This document shows positions 1 to 13,547 of a DNA stretch of 64,000 nucleotides, piece by piece. The notes below the pieces were generated by a model. The model was given only the letters and a program-made list of their open reading frames with translations, was not told where the DNA came from and did no database searches. This stretch comes from Sycobia sp. Sy_11 (taxonomy: Eukaryota; Arthropoda; Insecta; Hymenoptera; Epichrysomallidae). A program made the position numbers and the translations under genes. Where the stretch lies: contig JACCIC010000004.1 of NCBI GenBank assembly GCA_018907035.1, positions 1,021,001 through 1,085,000 of the forward strand, in the 5' to 3' direction. The stretch's first letter is position 1. Each line of letters starts with the position of its first letter.

Positions 1-1950
1 ACGATGATTTCTTTTCCCGTAAAGTATTTTATAGTATATAGGCATCGCCTTCAAAGGAATTATGCAGTGAAGTTTTATCCTGCTATTTGTATACCATAAA
101 TTTAAGAAGAATTTAATTTTACGAAGCTTTAACGTACATCTTTCTGTAAAATTACATTCATACAAATCCTCATGGATAGGTATTAGAGTAATTTTAGTAA
201 TTTTTAATATTATCGGTAGATACGTTATACGACATACTTAATTTTCATGGTAATTTTTTTCAAGTGTGAACATAGCATAATTATATTAAAAAAAACCAAT
301 TTAAAAATCAAAAAATTTCAATGCAGCAAATAAATATTTTAAAAGGAAGTTTACAGTATCGATTATAGATAGTAATATCATGACTTAACTTTATTTACAG
401 TTTTAAGGAATAAAATTATGAAAAGTGGTAGATCTCACTATCAAAGATTAACTGGAAGTAGATAGCAGTAAAAAAGTAGTATCGAATACGACACCATGTT
501 TGCGCCAGTAATAGATTTTATTAAAAAATATGAAAGTAACTTTCAGTAATACTGCGTTCCACACGCATCCGTTAATTGCAAGTGATTAGTTAAATTAAAT
601 AAAGAATTGCATGAAAGTAATAGAGACACAGTTATTAATTTAATAAATAAAACTTAGGTATTATAATGTGCACAGTAATTCCGCATTACTTCTACAGAAA
701 ATGTTTTTAAATCGCGGGGTTGTACAAAATAATGCATTGCGCCTCATGCGTAGGCAGGTAGCTAGATCTCAAGGTAGGTAGGGATGCGGGTACATGTTCT
801 CTCGTAACGGTACATGCGACCTGCATTAACCTGCTGATGGAGCAGGTTATTATATTAATACATTTTATTTTTTGGATTCACATTATACATTTATGACCGA
901 TAATGGTGGCGTATTTTCAAAACGCTAATAATACAATTGAATGTCATATTTAATTTATAATTCCACACTAAAGGTTCTTTCCTGCTTCTTGTCAAATAAA
1001 AACTTTGTTAGAGAAATATTTTACTATTTAATGAACTCTCGAAACTTTTAGAACCTAACGCTTTCTTTTTTTCTAAATTTGTTATTTTCTTAGTTACAAC
1101 TGGTACATTTCTGTATCTAAGATAGCTATTTTATGAAGTCTGTAAACTGGTAGTTTAAAATGTACTATCATATATAGTAGATATATAATTTTTCGAGACA
1201 AATGTGTCAAATATTGACAGTTTCCTTTTGCACGCTAAGCAGTAAGCGTAAATCAAATCTTGCACACAATTCATCGAAAAAAAAATGTTTTTAATTGTTA
1301 AAAATGTTTTTAACTTCGCACATTATTTATCTAATTCCAGAGATATTAAAATCGATAAATTATAGATTCTTAAGGATAATTGAGAAATGGCAATTTTACT
1401 TTATCGAAATTTCATATACATATTTATTTTTTGTAACATATATGATGAACACTATTAATATATTGCGCAAGTGCGCATGTAAAATTGTGTTTAAAAGTAA
1501 AGCGTTTGGAAAAATCACAAAATGATCCAATTATTAATGTTATTTTTAGCTATGTAAATACATAAATATGGATTGAATATCGCGATTTTTTAAATGCAGT
1601 TTATAATTAAGTATACTCTTTAATTTTTCAATATACGAAGCAACATCATAATCTCTATTATAACTGTTTCAGATAAAAATTTTTAAATTTGCCATTGCTT
1701 ATATATGATTTAACTGTTTTCTGTAAAATCTATGAAATCGAAATAATAAATTGGCCAAATTAAATTCGATAAATCAAAGCAGGTTCATTAAATACAGTTA
1801 CTTGCGCTAATTTTGCAGGCTCGATTTCTTTCACTTCAATTATAGATTTGCGGTATGTACCTTCATCTCTTCGGAGAATTTTTGAAAGGAAGAAAAAAGT
1901 CGAAGGCCATAATTAAAGATGACCGCTATAAATTTTTCGGAATGACGACT
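1..1950. other. AT-rich non-coding stretch
   Basis: No coding frame or repeat of note. The only contrast is a GC-richer blip of about 150 bp near 700-850, described separately. The one longer frame (1295-1525, +) is AT-driven, has low-complexity hydrophobic content and resembles no known protein. Confidence 0.7.
827..849. other. Short perfect hairpin in a GC blip
   Basis: A 9-bp perfect stem (827-835 with 841-849) closes a 5-nt loop and is followed by AT-rich sequence and a T-run. It ends a GC-richer patch (about 700-850) that also holds a repeated GTACATG and a small GCCT...AGGC stem. It may be part of a structured RNA or may be chance. Confidence 0.4.
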
Positions 1951-1959
1951 CCCCATGCC

Positions 1960-2400
1960 AGAATTCGCAGCGTGTCATAATAGCGAGTTCAACCGATTGT
2001 CGGAGCAGCTGTCTACCAAATCGTGAAAGCTCGCGCTGTACAGCTCGTTTCGCTCTCGCGACTTTGACTGCGAATAATAAAGCTACTTATCTCGAAGGAC
2101 AGACACGAATCGACCTTTTATTCAATCGATCATGTTCTCCACATAGCACGAACTACAGTGCCACCAAGATCTTTGTCGCCCCCCCCCCTTCCTCCGGTCG
2201 CACTCGCTCCGTTTCAGACTACTCCTCGCGTTCGCGCGCATGTAATCGCAGAGCCTCTCCCCGCGGGCTAAAATAAATTCTCCGACACGCGTGCGCGTGT
2301 GTGTCGCCACGTTGCGAAATATAGTTTGTCCAACCGCTTCTTCTTGTACAAAGTGCTCCTTTTGCTCAATCTTTCTTCCCGCGCGCAAGGATGCTGGCAC
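1960..2400. other. CpG-dense GC islet
   Basis: This block is much richer in C, G and CpG than its surroundings, with a run of nine or so C near 2180 and an alternating CG/TG patch near 2287-2306. The overlapping frames on both strands (2064-2276 +, 2122-2400 -) are arginine/serine-rich, as CpG-rich DNA gives by chance. It may be regulatory; no promoter can be fixed. Confidence 0.5.
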
Positions 2401-3247
2401 TGACAGTCACAAATACTCTTGCAGTCATTTCTAAATCGATTTTCAAAACGAATTTATCGGAAATAAATGCAAGCACGACCCGAGGCGCTGAATAAAATGA
2501 GCTTGTGGAGCTTTTAAGCGATATGAAACAAGTTCTGGTTCTTTCTACAATATTTTTAATAATTGATTGGCTTTGATATGTGTTAACGAGTTACATTTTG
2601 GTATTTAGATTCAGTAACTCTAGATCAAATCAACCTTTTTAAATTGGTTTTGTGAATAGTTTTGAATAGCCAATACTACTTCTGCGATTTCGAAATTTAC
2701 GTTTTAGTGTTTATTGTTACTAGAGTATTTTTAACATTAGTTAAATTTTTAACAAGGATCAAACGCCTTTGAATATATGATAAGAGATTTTGTCCAAATT
2801 CAGCGAAATAACACTCGTAATTTCCAACATAAAACTTTGCAAGTTTTAAGGTCTAACGTTTCCCTCTTTATCAAGATATAGTATTATATTACTTATAATT
2901 AGTGATTTCATTGTATATATTGTAGAGACAAATTAATTTTTTTATTGAAAATCACTACTTTTGATACGAGATTCGAAGAAAAAACAAAATGTAAAATAAC
3001 GGCGTTCTAATATACATATATTCTCAAATGTATAGTTTGGTAGTAATTTTTATTGACAGTGATGCCAATAAACACTTGAGTTAAAATTGTAAACATATTA
3101 AATACAGCCGACCTTCAATTGACTATAACTGAGAAACTACATATTTATAAATTTAGGTTAATTAGAATTGTTTTGTTTAACATTTTTTTTTCGAATGCGA
3201 TGCTATAAAAAATCATTGATTATTATTTGATTAATTTAATTAGAGAG

Positions 3248-3292
<45 letters not shown>

Positions 3293-3800
3293 TTGTAAAT
3301 TGCTTGTTATTTTTATGGCTATATGTCATTCATTCTTAACAGCTGAGTATGCTTACTTCAATATTATATGTTATGATATAAGGTTCGTAAAATTCACTTT
3401 TACGATATTGCGAGGAAAATAACTATTATGATTTCTAAGAACTCTGAAGCAATGGCCTGATCCTGTTTCGGGAAAACAGATTGACGAATGTTTTTTACGT
3501 ATTACATAGGATTTCCCTTTTAATATTTTAACACTGTATTTTCAACTCTGTAGTAGATGCATCCCTAGTATCAGAAACCAATTTTTTTATTATCAGTAAG
3601 TTTTGCAAACATGCAAAAGCAGCTGCTAAGCCTGAATTATTAAGTTTGAAAATATATATATATCTTCTATCATATCCGTGCAATACCAAAAATAGAGCAC
3701 AGTTTGCTTAAAACTATTTAAAGCTTTATGCGTTTCTCTTCCAAATTGTTCGATTTCGTAGCGACATTTCATTTGTCATTATATCTAAACATAAAAAAAT
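2400..3800. other. AT-rich non-coding stretch
   Basis: No gene seen. The only distinct feature is the (GA)n tract near 3252-3299. Confidence 0.65.
3252..3299 (+). repeat. (GA)n microsatellite
   Basis: An almost uninterrupted AG dinucleotide run of about 47 bp inside AT-rich sequence. It is one of the few long GA tracts outside a GC islet. Confidence 0.95.
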
Positions 3801-4300
3801 AACGATTGCTCACCCTCACATCCGCGCAGATTACGTACGAAGGAACGTGAGAAGAGTGACCCTAAACATGTGCATATCTCTCGAAGAAAGTACTTGCCAT
3901 GTTACTGGCGCAGGACGAAAACGCGCGAGTACATGCGCACTTACGCGAGCGAAAGCATATAAGTAGTGCGCGAAAAAGAGATAGCAGAGGAAAAAGAGAG
4001 ATCGCGAGCTGGAGGCGGCGTAGAAAACAGAATATGTGCGAGAATCTCTTCTCTTTTCGGCCGACAGTCTCGACTCTCCATACAAAGGTTTTCTCGGCAA
4101 GTAAGAATCCTCCTTTCTCCTCTGAAGCGCTTGTCACGATTTCTTCTGCACGTTCTTTCTCTTTCCCGTCCTCTTCTCTCACTCTCTCTTATCGGCCCGC
4201 GCATCTGCACCGCGCGCGGGAAAAGACCGGGATTTCCGGGAGGAGTATAGAGAAGCATGCGGCGAAGCCTTACTGAGCTAATTTACCCTTCGATGTGCGC
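3800..4300. other. CpG-dense islet with overlapping open frames
   Basis: Five long frames on both strands overlap here. All are rich in arginine, serine and lysine and show no domain, so they reflect composition rather than genes. Purine/pyrimidine-skewed GAGA and CTCT patches are frequent. Confidence 0.5.
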
Positions 4301-7300
4301 AAAAGTCATCCTTCGTTAATTGTTCGAGCCGCTGTTGACCAATTAGAAACTTGAGACTGGAGAACGTACAGGAGGGTTGCTCTGGAGTCTTATTAGTTAT
4401 ATTAGTCACTCTGTACTTGTGTAAGAAGGAGCACGCTATTTACGTCTGTAAAGGAATTCCGATGATTCCGTGTGCTGGACGATTACCACCCGATGAAACT
4501 ATCCCATTCTGTTTTATTTCTTGCCCTATCTACCTCTCTTGTTCATTTCTTTGGTTGTCTGTCTCTTACTTTTCTCTCCCTTTGATACTCTCACTCTTAC
4601 CTCTTTCCCAGCATCCATCTTTAACGGTGTATCTTCACATCGCGTTTGTAAGTAGAAATACGAGGTTCTTGATATATAGATAAGTTATTGGTTCATGAAA
4701 CTTCTTTTTTTGCAAAACATTTTTTTTCATTTTATAATGTGATTGCTTCTAATTTCTTATCTATAATTAATTTATACTACAAGCGGTCATAATACATGTG
4801 ATATAAGAAGTGACATTGGGATGAGAACCACTGTATATTATATTAATTAATACATCGATTGTGAGTGACTTTTTAAATGTATAAGCCTTATGACTAAATA
4901 GTTTTCGAATAATAAAATCATATATTTGTATTTTTGATATGTGTGTATGTATTAATAATAAACAAACGCCGTTCACAAGTTTTCTCGATCATATCGCATT
5001 CTAATTAAAAGTTAAATTTTGTTTAAAAATGCCCGCGGTTGGGCCTCATCCAGGCGAATTTTGATTATACGAAACAATTATTTCTCTATCACGTTTTTGT
5101 TTGAAAGCCTTATATTTAAATGCTTAATCTATCTCTATGTATTTTATGAAACCATGTAATTTCTTTACGGTAAATAACTTGATAAATTATTAACAAGTGA
5201 GAAGTAACAATATTAGTCTTTTACTGGTAGGTAGATCATTTTGAAGTTCATCATGTTCAGTGAAGCATATAAAAAATAATGCAGATTTTTTACTTAACTA
5301 TAGAATATTCGTATAATATTTTCTGTTATCAATTTATCATACCATCTTATGAACAATTAATCAGAATTCATATCAACTTCTAATCGAAACATGTATTTCG
5401 GCAAACTTATAAATCAATCCTAAAAATATAACAAAATTTAAAATCGTTTACCGTACAATAAAATAAATTTTCTCAGTCTACATTTCATTAACGTCATTAA
5501 TTCGTTGTAATTTATTCAAGAGATATGTTCAAGAAAAACAAAATAAAATATGTTAGTTTTATATTAGATGATTGTTTTTAAGCTATTTGACGCAGAAAAG
5601 CATTCTTTAAGTCCTTCAAGTATCGATGCAATTTTGAATTATACATAGAATAAATTACTATATTACACAAAAAGTGAACGATAGAGGAGATTCCCAGACG
5701 AGTCGACATTAACAACAAAGTCTCGTGTAAAAAAAGACTGATGTAATGTTACGTATTTTTTATACAAATTAAATGAGAAAAATGTTTTCAAGTTAATCGA
5801 ATATAATATAAAAATAGTAATATCATTACATATACTTTTCATTTCTTCTTTGATTTCCTTATTTTACGGAACCGTAAAATATTGCATAAATTCCATTTGT
5901 TTTTTATTTCCTCACTAGTAGTGAAGGAACGCTGCATTTTGTTTAGGCAAGATAGAAAGAGAAAATTTATTTTCTTCACGGAATATGTAAATAGTACATT
6001 GCAGCTCTAGTGTGAATTTTGATTATTTACCTCGTGAGAAAATTTATTCCACGGTAAGAGAGATACGATATAAAAATCAACTTACTAAACTATGTTCTTT
6101 AACATAAAACTGCAAAATTGTATAACAATTATAATTTTTAGCTTAGAGCGAGGAAAAAATCTTTCTGCTCAGACTACTATTATTTTGAAAGATCCAAACA
6201 GAAAGCTTTTTACAGTTTTTTTTGTTGAAATTATATCGATTTAAATAACTGAATGTGTAAAATTTTGATTAAAATAAATATTTCTAAATAAAGTTGCGAA
6301 AAATTTATTCCAAATTTATGGTTTATCTTGTTTCAATGAAATGCAGATATGCTAAAATAAATTATCCCTAAATATGCTCTTAAAGACAATAATTTTCATA
6401 TATTTAACTGCAACTCTACAGAATACTGTCATCCAAACGATTTCTTTCTAACTCTTATCCCCGTTTTTTTTCTAAAGAATTTCAATTTCGACTTGTTTCA
6501 TGTGAAATCATTCACGTTTAGTGCCTGACAAGGTTCGACTGTTACTACTCGCCACTTACAATTGTCTCTGGGCACCTCTAATATTATTTGTGTTTCTCAA
6601 CTGTATTTACATAATAAATCTTTTTATTGCTTTGCGAATAAATAGAAAGTATGGTTTTTATATGCACGTGACAGTTAATGTTATTATCTTAATGAGGACA
6701 TTCTACGAAGGTTGAATCATTGACATATTTAAAATAATAAATTTAGTTTGCATTAATTAATTTTACTGGCTTTTTTACGTATATATTTATATAATACACG
6801 CATATAATTTAATCTCTTTTATCCTATATTTTCATATAATTTGTCAGAAAAACTACTATTAGCTGTCGTGTGCATGTTATACTATTCTTTTATTCATTAG
6901 TTTTATATATTATTTTAATTGCTTATCTGTTAAATAATTTATTTAAATATCAAAAAGTTATGTTTGACATTATTTAAAATCAAATACACCAATTATAAAA
7001 TATATCTTAATACAATTAACAACAGCCGCATCAGAAATATCAACATTCGTATCGATACTATAACGACAATTACGATATAATTAAATAAATATGTCAGTTT
7101 GTTATGCTTAGGTTGTTCTACAACAATTTTTATTATTATTTGAAAGTGTTATGGGCAGCATAATCGTCGGTAGTCATGCTAATCTCAAATATAATTACAA
7201 ATGAAAAGACAAGTTCGTGAACCCCTCTTTTAGCCATATTAAAAGCTGCTCACTTCGCTGTTTTATTTCTGGCTTCCTGGTTTATATACGAAAAATTTAG

Positions 7301-8850
7301 TAGCCGCTATCAACATATTTCGGCTGTATTAAATTTAAAAGACTATCAAGATAAGACTCAATGTATGAGAATCAAGTTTAATTCATAACCTTATGAATTA
7401 GTGTAACCTTATGAATTATGTTAGTGTAAAATTAAATGTTTACTGTAATGTTTAGTCTAAAATTAAAAGTATTGGCATTTTGCCTAACTCTGGACTAAAC
7501 ATTTTCAATGTGACTGAATAAAAATAATTACATAATTATTCGACTATATCATATCGGAACTATTATAAATAATATAAACTAATACAATATTTTCAATATG
7601 GAAAAACTATGTAAAACTACATAAAAATTACATAAAAATTATTTATTTATAGATTCATAAATAGTAAAAATACTTAAAAGAAATTAATGTATGCACAGAT
7701 ACCGTTGGAAAATTGATACTGATATCTGTTTGATGTATGTTTACTCAAATATTCATCTGCATGCATTATATATTAATCGATGATCTAGAAAGAATTGGAA
7801 AAAGTGGTATTCGGAAATCGTACCCAGGACCTTTGTTTTTCGTACGTACGTTTTCTCCTTCCATTGATACTATTTAAATTTTGATTTAAAAAATAATTTA
7901 TATTATTTTTATAATATTACACATTTATGTAATGCTACAAGTTATGTAAGGCTTTATGAACTGTGATATAATTAGGTAAGTCAAATGTAAAATTTTAAAT
8001 ATATTCATTTTTAAAATACTGTTTGCATTTAAAAATAACGTAAAAAAATTTGAGGAATAAAGTTGAAAAAAAATTCTGTTACAAATCTTAAACTGTCTAA
8101 ACTATTTCTGTTTTAGCCAAATATACAAACAGAACCAAATTAAGCAGAGATATATGTATTAATTATTATTTTTTAATATAGAAATCAACATTCATCTTCC
8201 TATAAATAAAAGATGAAGTAATTTATTTTTATATTAAGTTTAGGCAATTGCAGAAGAAAATGTTGAAACAAATCTGAACACAGAGGAAATAGCTTATAAG
8301 AGCTTGATCGAAATTAAAAACATATATCGCAATATCAAAATTTGTAATCTTCAGCAGATTGTACGTTCTGGCTTTCCATAGTCTAATGACGCTTATATAT
8401 CTAATGCAAACTTTTCAAATTTACTAAACAAAGAAATAGAGAAAGCGAAAAAATTTTTAAGCAATTTTTTGATGACTGTGCAAATATCATCGCCTATAAA
8501 TGACTATTGAAATAAACAAAATGGTAATTAAAGTTATATAAAAATGTGCTCCATGGCAGAAATTCTAATGAAGCCTATTATACTGCAACCTTTTGAAAAT
8601 TATTGACACTTCAATAACGCAGATCAAAATAAAAGAAGATCGTAAATCATTTTAACCCGTTCGTAAACTTTCAATTGAAAGGATATCTTTTTATGATATA
8701 GTCAGACATATATTATTTCTCAATCTAACAAACATCATTTATTTTTCGAATTAAATAAAAGCTCACGCGGATCGAAGCAAGCCACTACGCTTGGAATAAA
8801 AAAATTAGAAGAAATTTTAATAATACGGGTATTTTTGTTGTCCGAAACTG
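4300..8850. other. AT-rich non-coding stretch
   Basis: Very AT-rich throughout. Frames such as 4351-4683 (+) and 6521-6715 (+) have no recognisable domain and no supporting splice or promoter context. A hairpin lies at 7447-7503, with a small tandem duplication just upstream (about 7390-7425). Confidence 0.65.
7447..7503. other. Imperfect stem-loop, 11-bp outer stem
   Basis: Bases 7447-7457 pair perfectly with 7493-7503. An inner GGCA/TGCC stem sits in the 35-nt loop, giving a fold of about 57 nt. The size is pre-miRNA-like, but no known miRNA seed was recognised. Confidence 0.4.
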
Positions 8851-8859
8851 ACGTTTGTT

Positions 8860-9100
8860 AGTATATAAAGCGATCTTGAGAAAATTTTACATACTTGATA
8901 ATTTATGGATCGGCGGCTCATTCCGAACGCTATTTACTTCTTGAATAGCCCGAGGTCGTAAAGCTCGAGGCATAGCTGGGAACTGGTCGCCTGTTAATCC
9001 GAGCCTCGATCAAATTGACTAGTTCGGGGAGGAAAAATAATAATCCAACTCTTTGTTTTTACGAGAAGTTCAATATTTTAATAACTTCTCTGGCAATCGA
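8860..9100. other. Small GC-richer patch before (TA)n
   Basis: A patch of moderate GC content in AT-rich DNA. TCGAGGC at 8965-8971 is the inverted complement of 9003-9009. No coding frame is supported; the 9015-9230 frame runs through the TA tract. Confidence 0.35.
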
Positions 9101-9105
9101 TAAAG

Positions 9106-9108
<3 letters not shown>

Positions 9109-9154
<46 letters not shown>
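9109..9154. repeat. (TA)n microsatellite
   Basis: About 45 bp of pure AT dinucleotide. Confidence 0.95.
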
Positions 9155-9159
<5 letters not shown>

Positions 9160-9160
<1 letters not shown>

Positions 9161-9642
9161 GCAAATGATGATCAATGGCAGGACTTATTGTGTCTTCACA
9201 TCTTTTAACCAAAGAGCACATGCGTTATAAGTAAATGAAAAATATGTTAAGAATTCGATAGTTTACCGCCTCGAATTGTGTTTGTTAAGCAGGCTATTGC
9301 TGCTCACTAGATGAAGTTCAACATCGGGCTGACAAGAGAGGTAGGCCGAAAATGGAATTACAGTATACTCTGTAGTGCTTAAAAGAAATAAGAGATGCGT
9401 ATATTTTTGGAGGAAAATATTTTTTGTAAATGGCACAGACCATCAAAGTCAACCTACGGGAATAATTTTTTTTCTTTTACTATTTAATAAGCAAACAAAG
9501 ATTTCTGAATAAACCTAACGTTGAATTTTTTTTAATAAAGCAACCCAATGAATGATGGTTATTTAAATTTTAATGGTAGGAAACTTAAATTTTAAGGTAC
9601 GATAGGAATTTTTTTAATAATATTTGTGATAATAATGTAAAT

Positions 9643-9683
<41 letters not shown>

Positions 9684-10400
9684 AATATGATTAATATGGG
9701 GTGGTTTGAAATCCTTCATAAACTGTAGGTCTACTAAAAGTTACAAAGATATACTTATCTTGAATAATATATAGCGATATGGAATATTGCGATATCTTTG
9801 AAAAACAATCGGCCGGTAAAGCAAAATCTAGGTGAAGCCGGGTATTACGCATACATCCTAAAGATATAGAATGTCATTAATATTGAATAAACGTTTATCC
9901 TTCTAACCAATTAACGAAAAAAAAAATTATTTAGTCCGTTTAAGGAATTGAAAACGTTTTTGTCACAAACTTTTGATTCTTGACACTAGTCGTACAACTA
10001 GTTGTTTATAAAAATATTCCAAAATAATAATTCTTGCACTTTATCCAAATTCACATCTATATTTGGTGATGAAAAAAGAGAAAACGGAATTTTACAGTTC
10101 TATCAATTAACTATATTACTTTTGAAATTACGCATGAATTGAATTATTATTTCAAAGCATTGTTTATGATAATATCTGTAATTATACTTTTTGAGTTTAA
10201 ATCTTTTTCATCCCTTACAATGTAACAATATGTAAAAGTTTATGTAAATCTATTTCGAATTAATGATTCACAAATATGTATGTAATAAAAATCTAATAAA
10301 AATGCACACTTATTTCTTTCTCATCGTAATTACGAAAATAGATATAATTCAATATTTTCATAAAATACAATCAAAAATTAAATTAATAAATTTCAATATC
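9160..10400. other. AT-rich non-coding stretch
   Basis: No gene seen. Holds one further (TA)n tract at 9645-9678. Confidence 0.6.
9645..9678. repeat. (TA)n microsatellite
   Basis: About 34 bp of pure dinucleotide. Confidence 0.9.
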
Positions 10401-10409
10401 CTTATAACT

Positions 10410-10659
10410 TATATTTCCTTATTATGCGCACGCGATTCCCGTGTGCGGGGGATGCGTTTATAACGCGCACAATCAGTTTGTTCATATACATGCACGAAGT
10501 CATCAGTGAGGCAGCATCAGCGAGCGCGGGAAACTGTCGTGAGATTCTCGTGAGTATATTATACGCCCCGTATGTAACTTCGCGCCCTGCGCAGCACAGC
10601 AGCAATATTATTATATAGCAGCGCAGCAGCGAAAGTTCGCGGAGCTCCCGCAACTGCGC

Positions 10660-10717
<58 letters not shown>

Positions 10718-11110
10718 CGCGCCATCTTCCGGGTGTGCTTCTCCGTATAGCTTCTCTGTATACGGAGCCGCAGAGCTACTATATCTGTATACACTCTTGC
10801 GCAACATCCGCTCTGGGAGGAGAACGACGGCGGACGCTTCGCCGAACGCGCGCCCGCTTCCTGGGGGCATCGGAGGAGAAATGAGAAATTTTACGCGCGG
10901 GTTCTGCGGTCGGAGCGCCTATGGCTCAGTGGCTGCCAGCGCTTGAAACAGAGGACTGATGGGAATATATGCTAATTTTATGCCATATTTTTCGGAGAAT
11001 AGTTCGCTCCTCGCTTTTTCAACTGGCGTATGGGATGCAAGCACGTGAGATTTGGGACGGCTGCGAGAAGTTGTGACGAGTAAAAGTTCGCGGGATGCCT
11101 AATGTACTGG
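10410..11110. other. GC islet with hairpin and ETS/YY1-like site
   Basis: A CpG-dense block split by a (TA)n tract. Just after the tract is GCCATCTTCCGG (near 10720), which resembles adjoining YY1-type and ETS-type binding words. A 9-bp perfect stem (10741-10749 with 10759-10767) follows. Regulatory function is inferred only; the overlapping frames are read through repeats. Confidence 0.45.
10661..10712. repeat. (TA)n microsatellite
   Basis: About 50 bp, with GC-rich sequence directly on both sides. Confidence 0.95.
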
Positions 11111-12473
11111 GACTCGTATTCGTATATCAATATTTGATTAACGCATTTTTCGTCTTAGAATTTCAGTAAGCTAAACGTATCGATAAATGACGATCTCAGG
11201 ATCGCATGTCATATCATGTCAGATTTATATACAATTTTAATCTTCAAACAGTAACTTAGTATTATAGATTTCACATCTATTAAATGACAATATTAAAAGG
11301 AGCAATTACTTATAGAATCAGACTGGAAGTTAAAACATATGGTTAATTAAAGTTAATATCAAATGCTTTATTTTTATCATTACCTGACGATTCGTTTTCA
11401 AAAGTTCGGCTTCCAGTTCATAACCATAATATAATTATTAAAACAGTTAATTTATTTAATTAATAATTTAATATAACTCATTATTTAAGAATGATTCTGT
11501 TCATAAATACATGTGTACAATATTTCAAAATTTCAGACGCTTTCAAATTAATTTGCAATAAAGTAAAAGCTTTAACAACATAAAAGGTCAGATAATTATA
11601 CGTAGATCATATAGAGCACATTTGTATTTTGATATCCAAATACATAAATGAATAAAAACTAGTGAAAATAATAATCCAATTCGAATATGATCGCGAAGTA
11701 TTCTATGAATAAAACATGACAGCATTTCCGTATTTCACAAGTCTGAACTCATATGATTTTATTCGTAATTTTTACTTTTAAAATCACATTATATAGAATA
11801 TAATAATTGAATATAAGTGACGTATATTTGCACAATGCTACTTATTAATACATTTAAATTATTCGTTCCTTTTCGTTAAGAAAAGTATTCTGCAAATCTA
11901 GTACGTCTGAATGTTGTTTACAGTCTCTGATTTTTTTATGGAGATTTAGAAGAATTCTCAAGATTTTACTTTTTAATTTAGAATAGGTAACGGATCTGGT
12001 TCAGATTTCGTCAGGTAATTCTGATTACTTCTAAAATGAGCACTGTAAACCTTCTACGAAGTAAACTTTATTAGTTTATTTGTTTTAATATTGTTGTTTC
12101 CTTAAATCTGACGCCAAAAGTTGGGGCCTTCTATATAAAACATTTCTTTGGTAACACAGGATATCAAACTTAATTAAATAAAATGATAATATATAATTAA
12201 AAAAGTAACAGATCTCACAAATAGAAGAGCGCCAACTCCTAAAACTACACAGGAGTGATTTTCGAGATATAATAAACGTAACATTATGTCATTGTTCTTA
12301 TTGTTCTGTTTTAGATTTTTGATGCATCAAATAATAATGGATTTATTGTGAAAAGATACCATGCTTTTTCTATAATTTGTATATTATATAATTATATATA
12401 TTTACTCGGCAACATAACATAGCTCGGTGGTTCAATGGTATGGCTTAGTTTTTCGCTAGAAATGTACCCATAT

Positions 12474-12526
<53 letters not shown>

Positions 12527-12590
12527 AATGCTGATTATATTACTGTTTCCACAAAAGAAGAAGTACAAACGCAGTCTTAGTTACTCCAGC
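11110..12590. other. AT-rich non-coding stretch
   Basis: No gene seen. A tRNA box-A-like string near 12421-12445 has no matching box B or cloverleaf. Ends with a (TA)n tract at 12479-12523. Confidence 0.6.
12479..12523. repeat. (TA)n microsatellite
   Basis: About 44 bp, at the left edge of the 12.6-13.9 kb islet. Confidence 0.95.
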
Positions 12591-12803
12591 TTTAAACGTA
12601 TAGACGCAAATTTCGTGGGTGAAAAAAGAACGCCGTACGCAAGGATGGCACAGGATCAGTTCCGATGCAATGGCCCTCGCGATTCTTTTCTTCCCCGGAC
12701 TGAAATAATGAGCCATCGCATCGGAGAGTTTGATACAGAGAGCGTTTCCCGACGGCGTGCTAGCGGCGAGCGTAGACGACAAGGCCGTCAATGCCACGGT
12801 ACG

Positions 12804-12806
<3 letters not shown>

Positions 12807-12852
<46 letters not shown>
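12807..12852 (+). repeat. (GA)n microsatellite
   Basis: About 46 bp. In insects GA repeats bind GAGA-type factors (family knowledge); binding here is unproven. Confidence 0.95.
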
Positions 12853-12855
<3 letters not shown>

Positions 12856-13214
12856 GAGAGACGAAGCTAATAATCCTCTTAGCGACTCAATGTCGAAACG
12901 AGGAAGCAAATAAGGCATCTCTCGCGCGAGAGAATCACGGAGCCGCCCGCCGAGGGCTTTTGCCGCGATTCTCTCTGGCACAGAGGTATATCTATATATT
13001 TATTTATTTATGTATGTGTGTCTGTGCGTGTGTATATAATTCGTTTTACTTGCGCTTCGCAAGCGCATCGAGAGGAGGCCTTGGAGGTGTGGCCGTCGAT
13101 GGACAAGTTTCCTTTTTTATCGCACTGAACGCGGGAGACTCATTTTTCAAGATGAATACCTGATCGAAAAGATATCACCTCCTCCTCTCTTCTGACTCTG
13201 TTCGAAGGCTAGAA

Positions 13215-13221
<7 letters not shown>

Positions 13222-13261
<40 letters not shown>
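13222..13261. repeat. (TA)n microsatellite
   Basis: About 40 bp, inside the islet. Confidence 0.9.
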
Positions 13262-13264
<3 letters not shown>

Positions 13265-13512
13265 GCATACACTTGATTTTGGAGTATAGTCACCACTCAC
13301 ACTCGTTGCACCCACGACGCACCATGGCATTACCGGGGCGCATCCGATCCGCGAAAATAGCGGCGGTGGGGGGAGCAAGAATGACCTCGGGTAATTACGC
13401 GCGCGCTCCAAACAACCGAATCCGAACTTGATTCGACTTTCACTTTTGCCCCACGCATGCATCGCGATCCATACTTTGCTCCAATTAAGGCGTATTTCGA
13501 TCGTGTACACAT

Positions 13513-13547
13513 ACGCGCGCGCGCGCGCGCGTGTGTGTGTGTGTGTA
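13513..13547. repeat. (CG)n(TG)n alternating purine-pyrimidine tract
   Basis: A CG run passes straight into a TG run, about 35 bp in all. This is the sequence type that most readily adopts Z-DNA. Similar compound tracts occur at 33528-33577 and 58443-58480. Confidence 0.9.

Noticed and set aside
10918..10950. GGCTCAGTGGCTGCCAGCGC resembling a tRNA D-arm
   Set aside because: No T-arm or acceptor stem follows.
12421..12470. tRNA-like box A (CGGTGGTTCAATGGTA)
   Set aside because: No box B at the right distance and no acceptor stem or cloverleaf could be drawn.
12528..13163. 211-codon frame on the plus strand, the longest in the window
   Set aside because: It reads the (GA)n tract as an Arg-Glu run and TA-rich DNA as Tyr-Ile, shows no domain, and overlaps open frames on the other strand.
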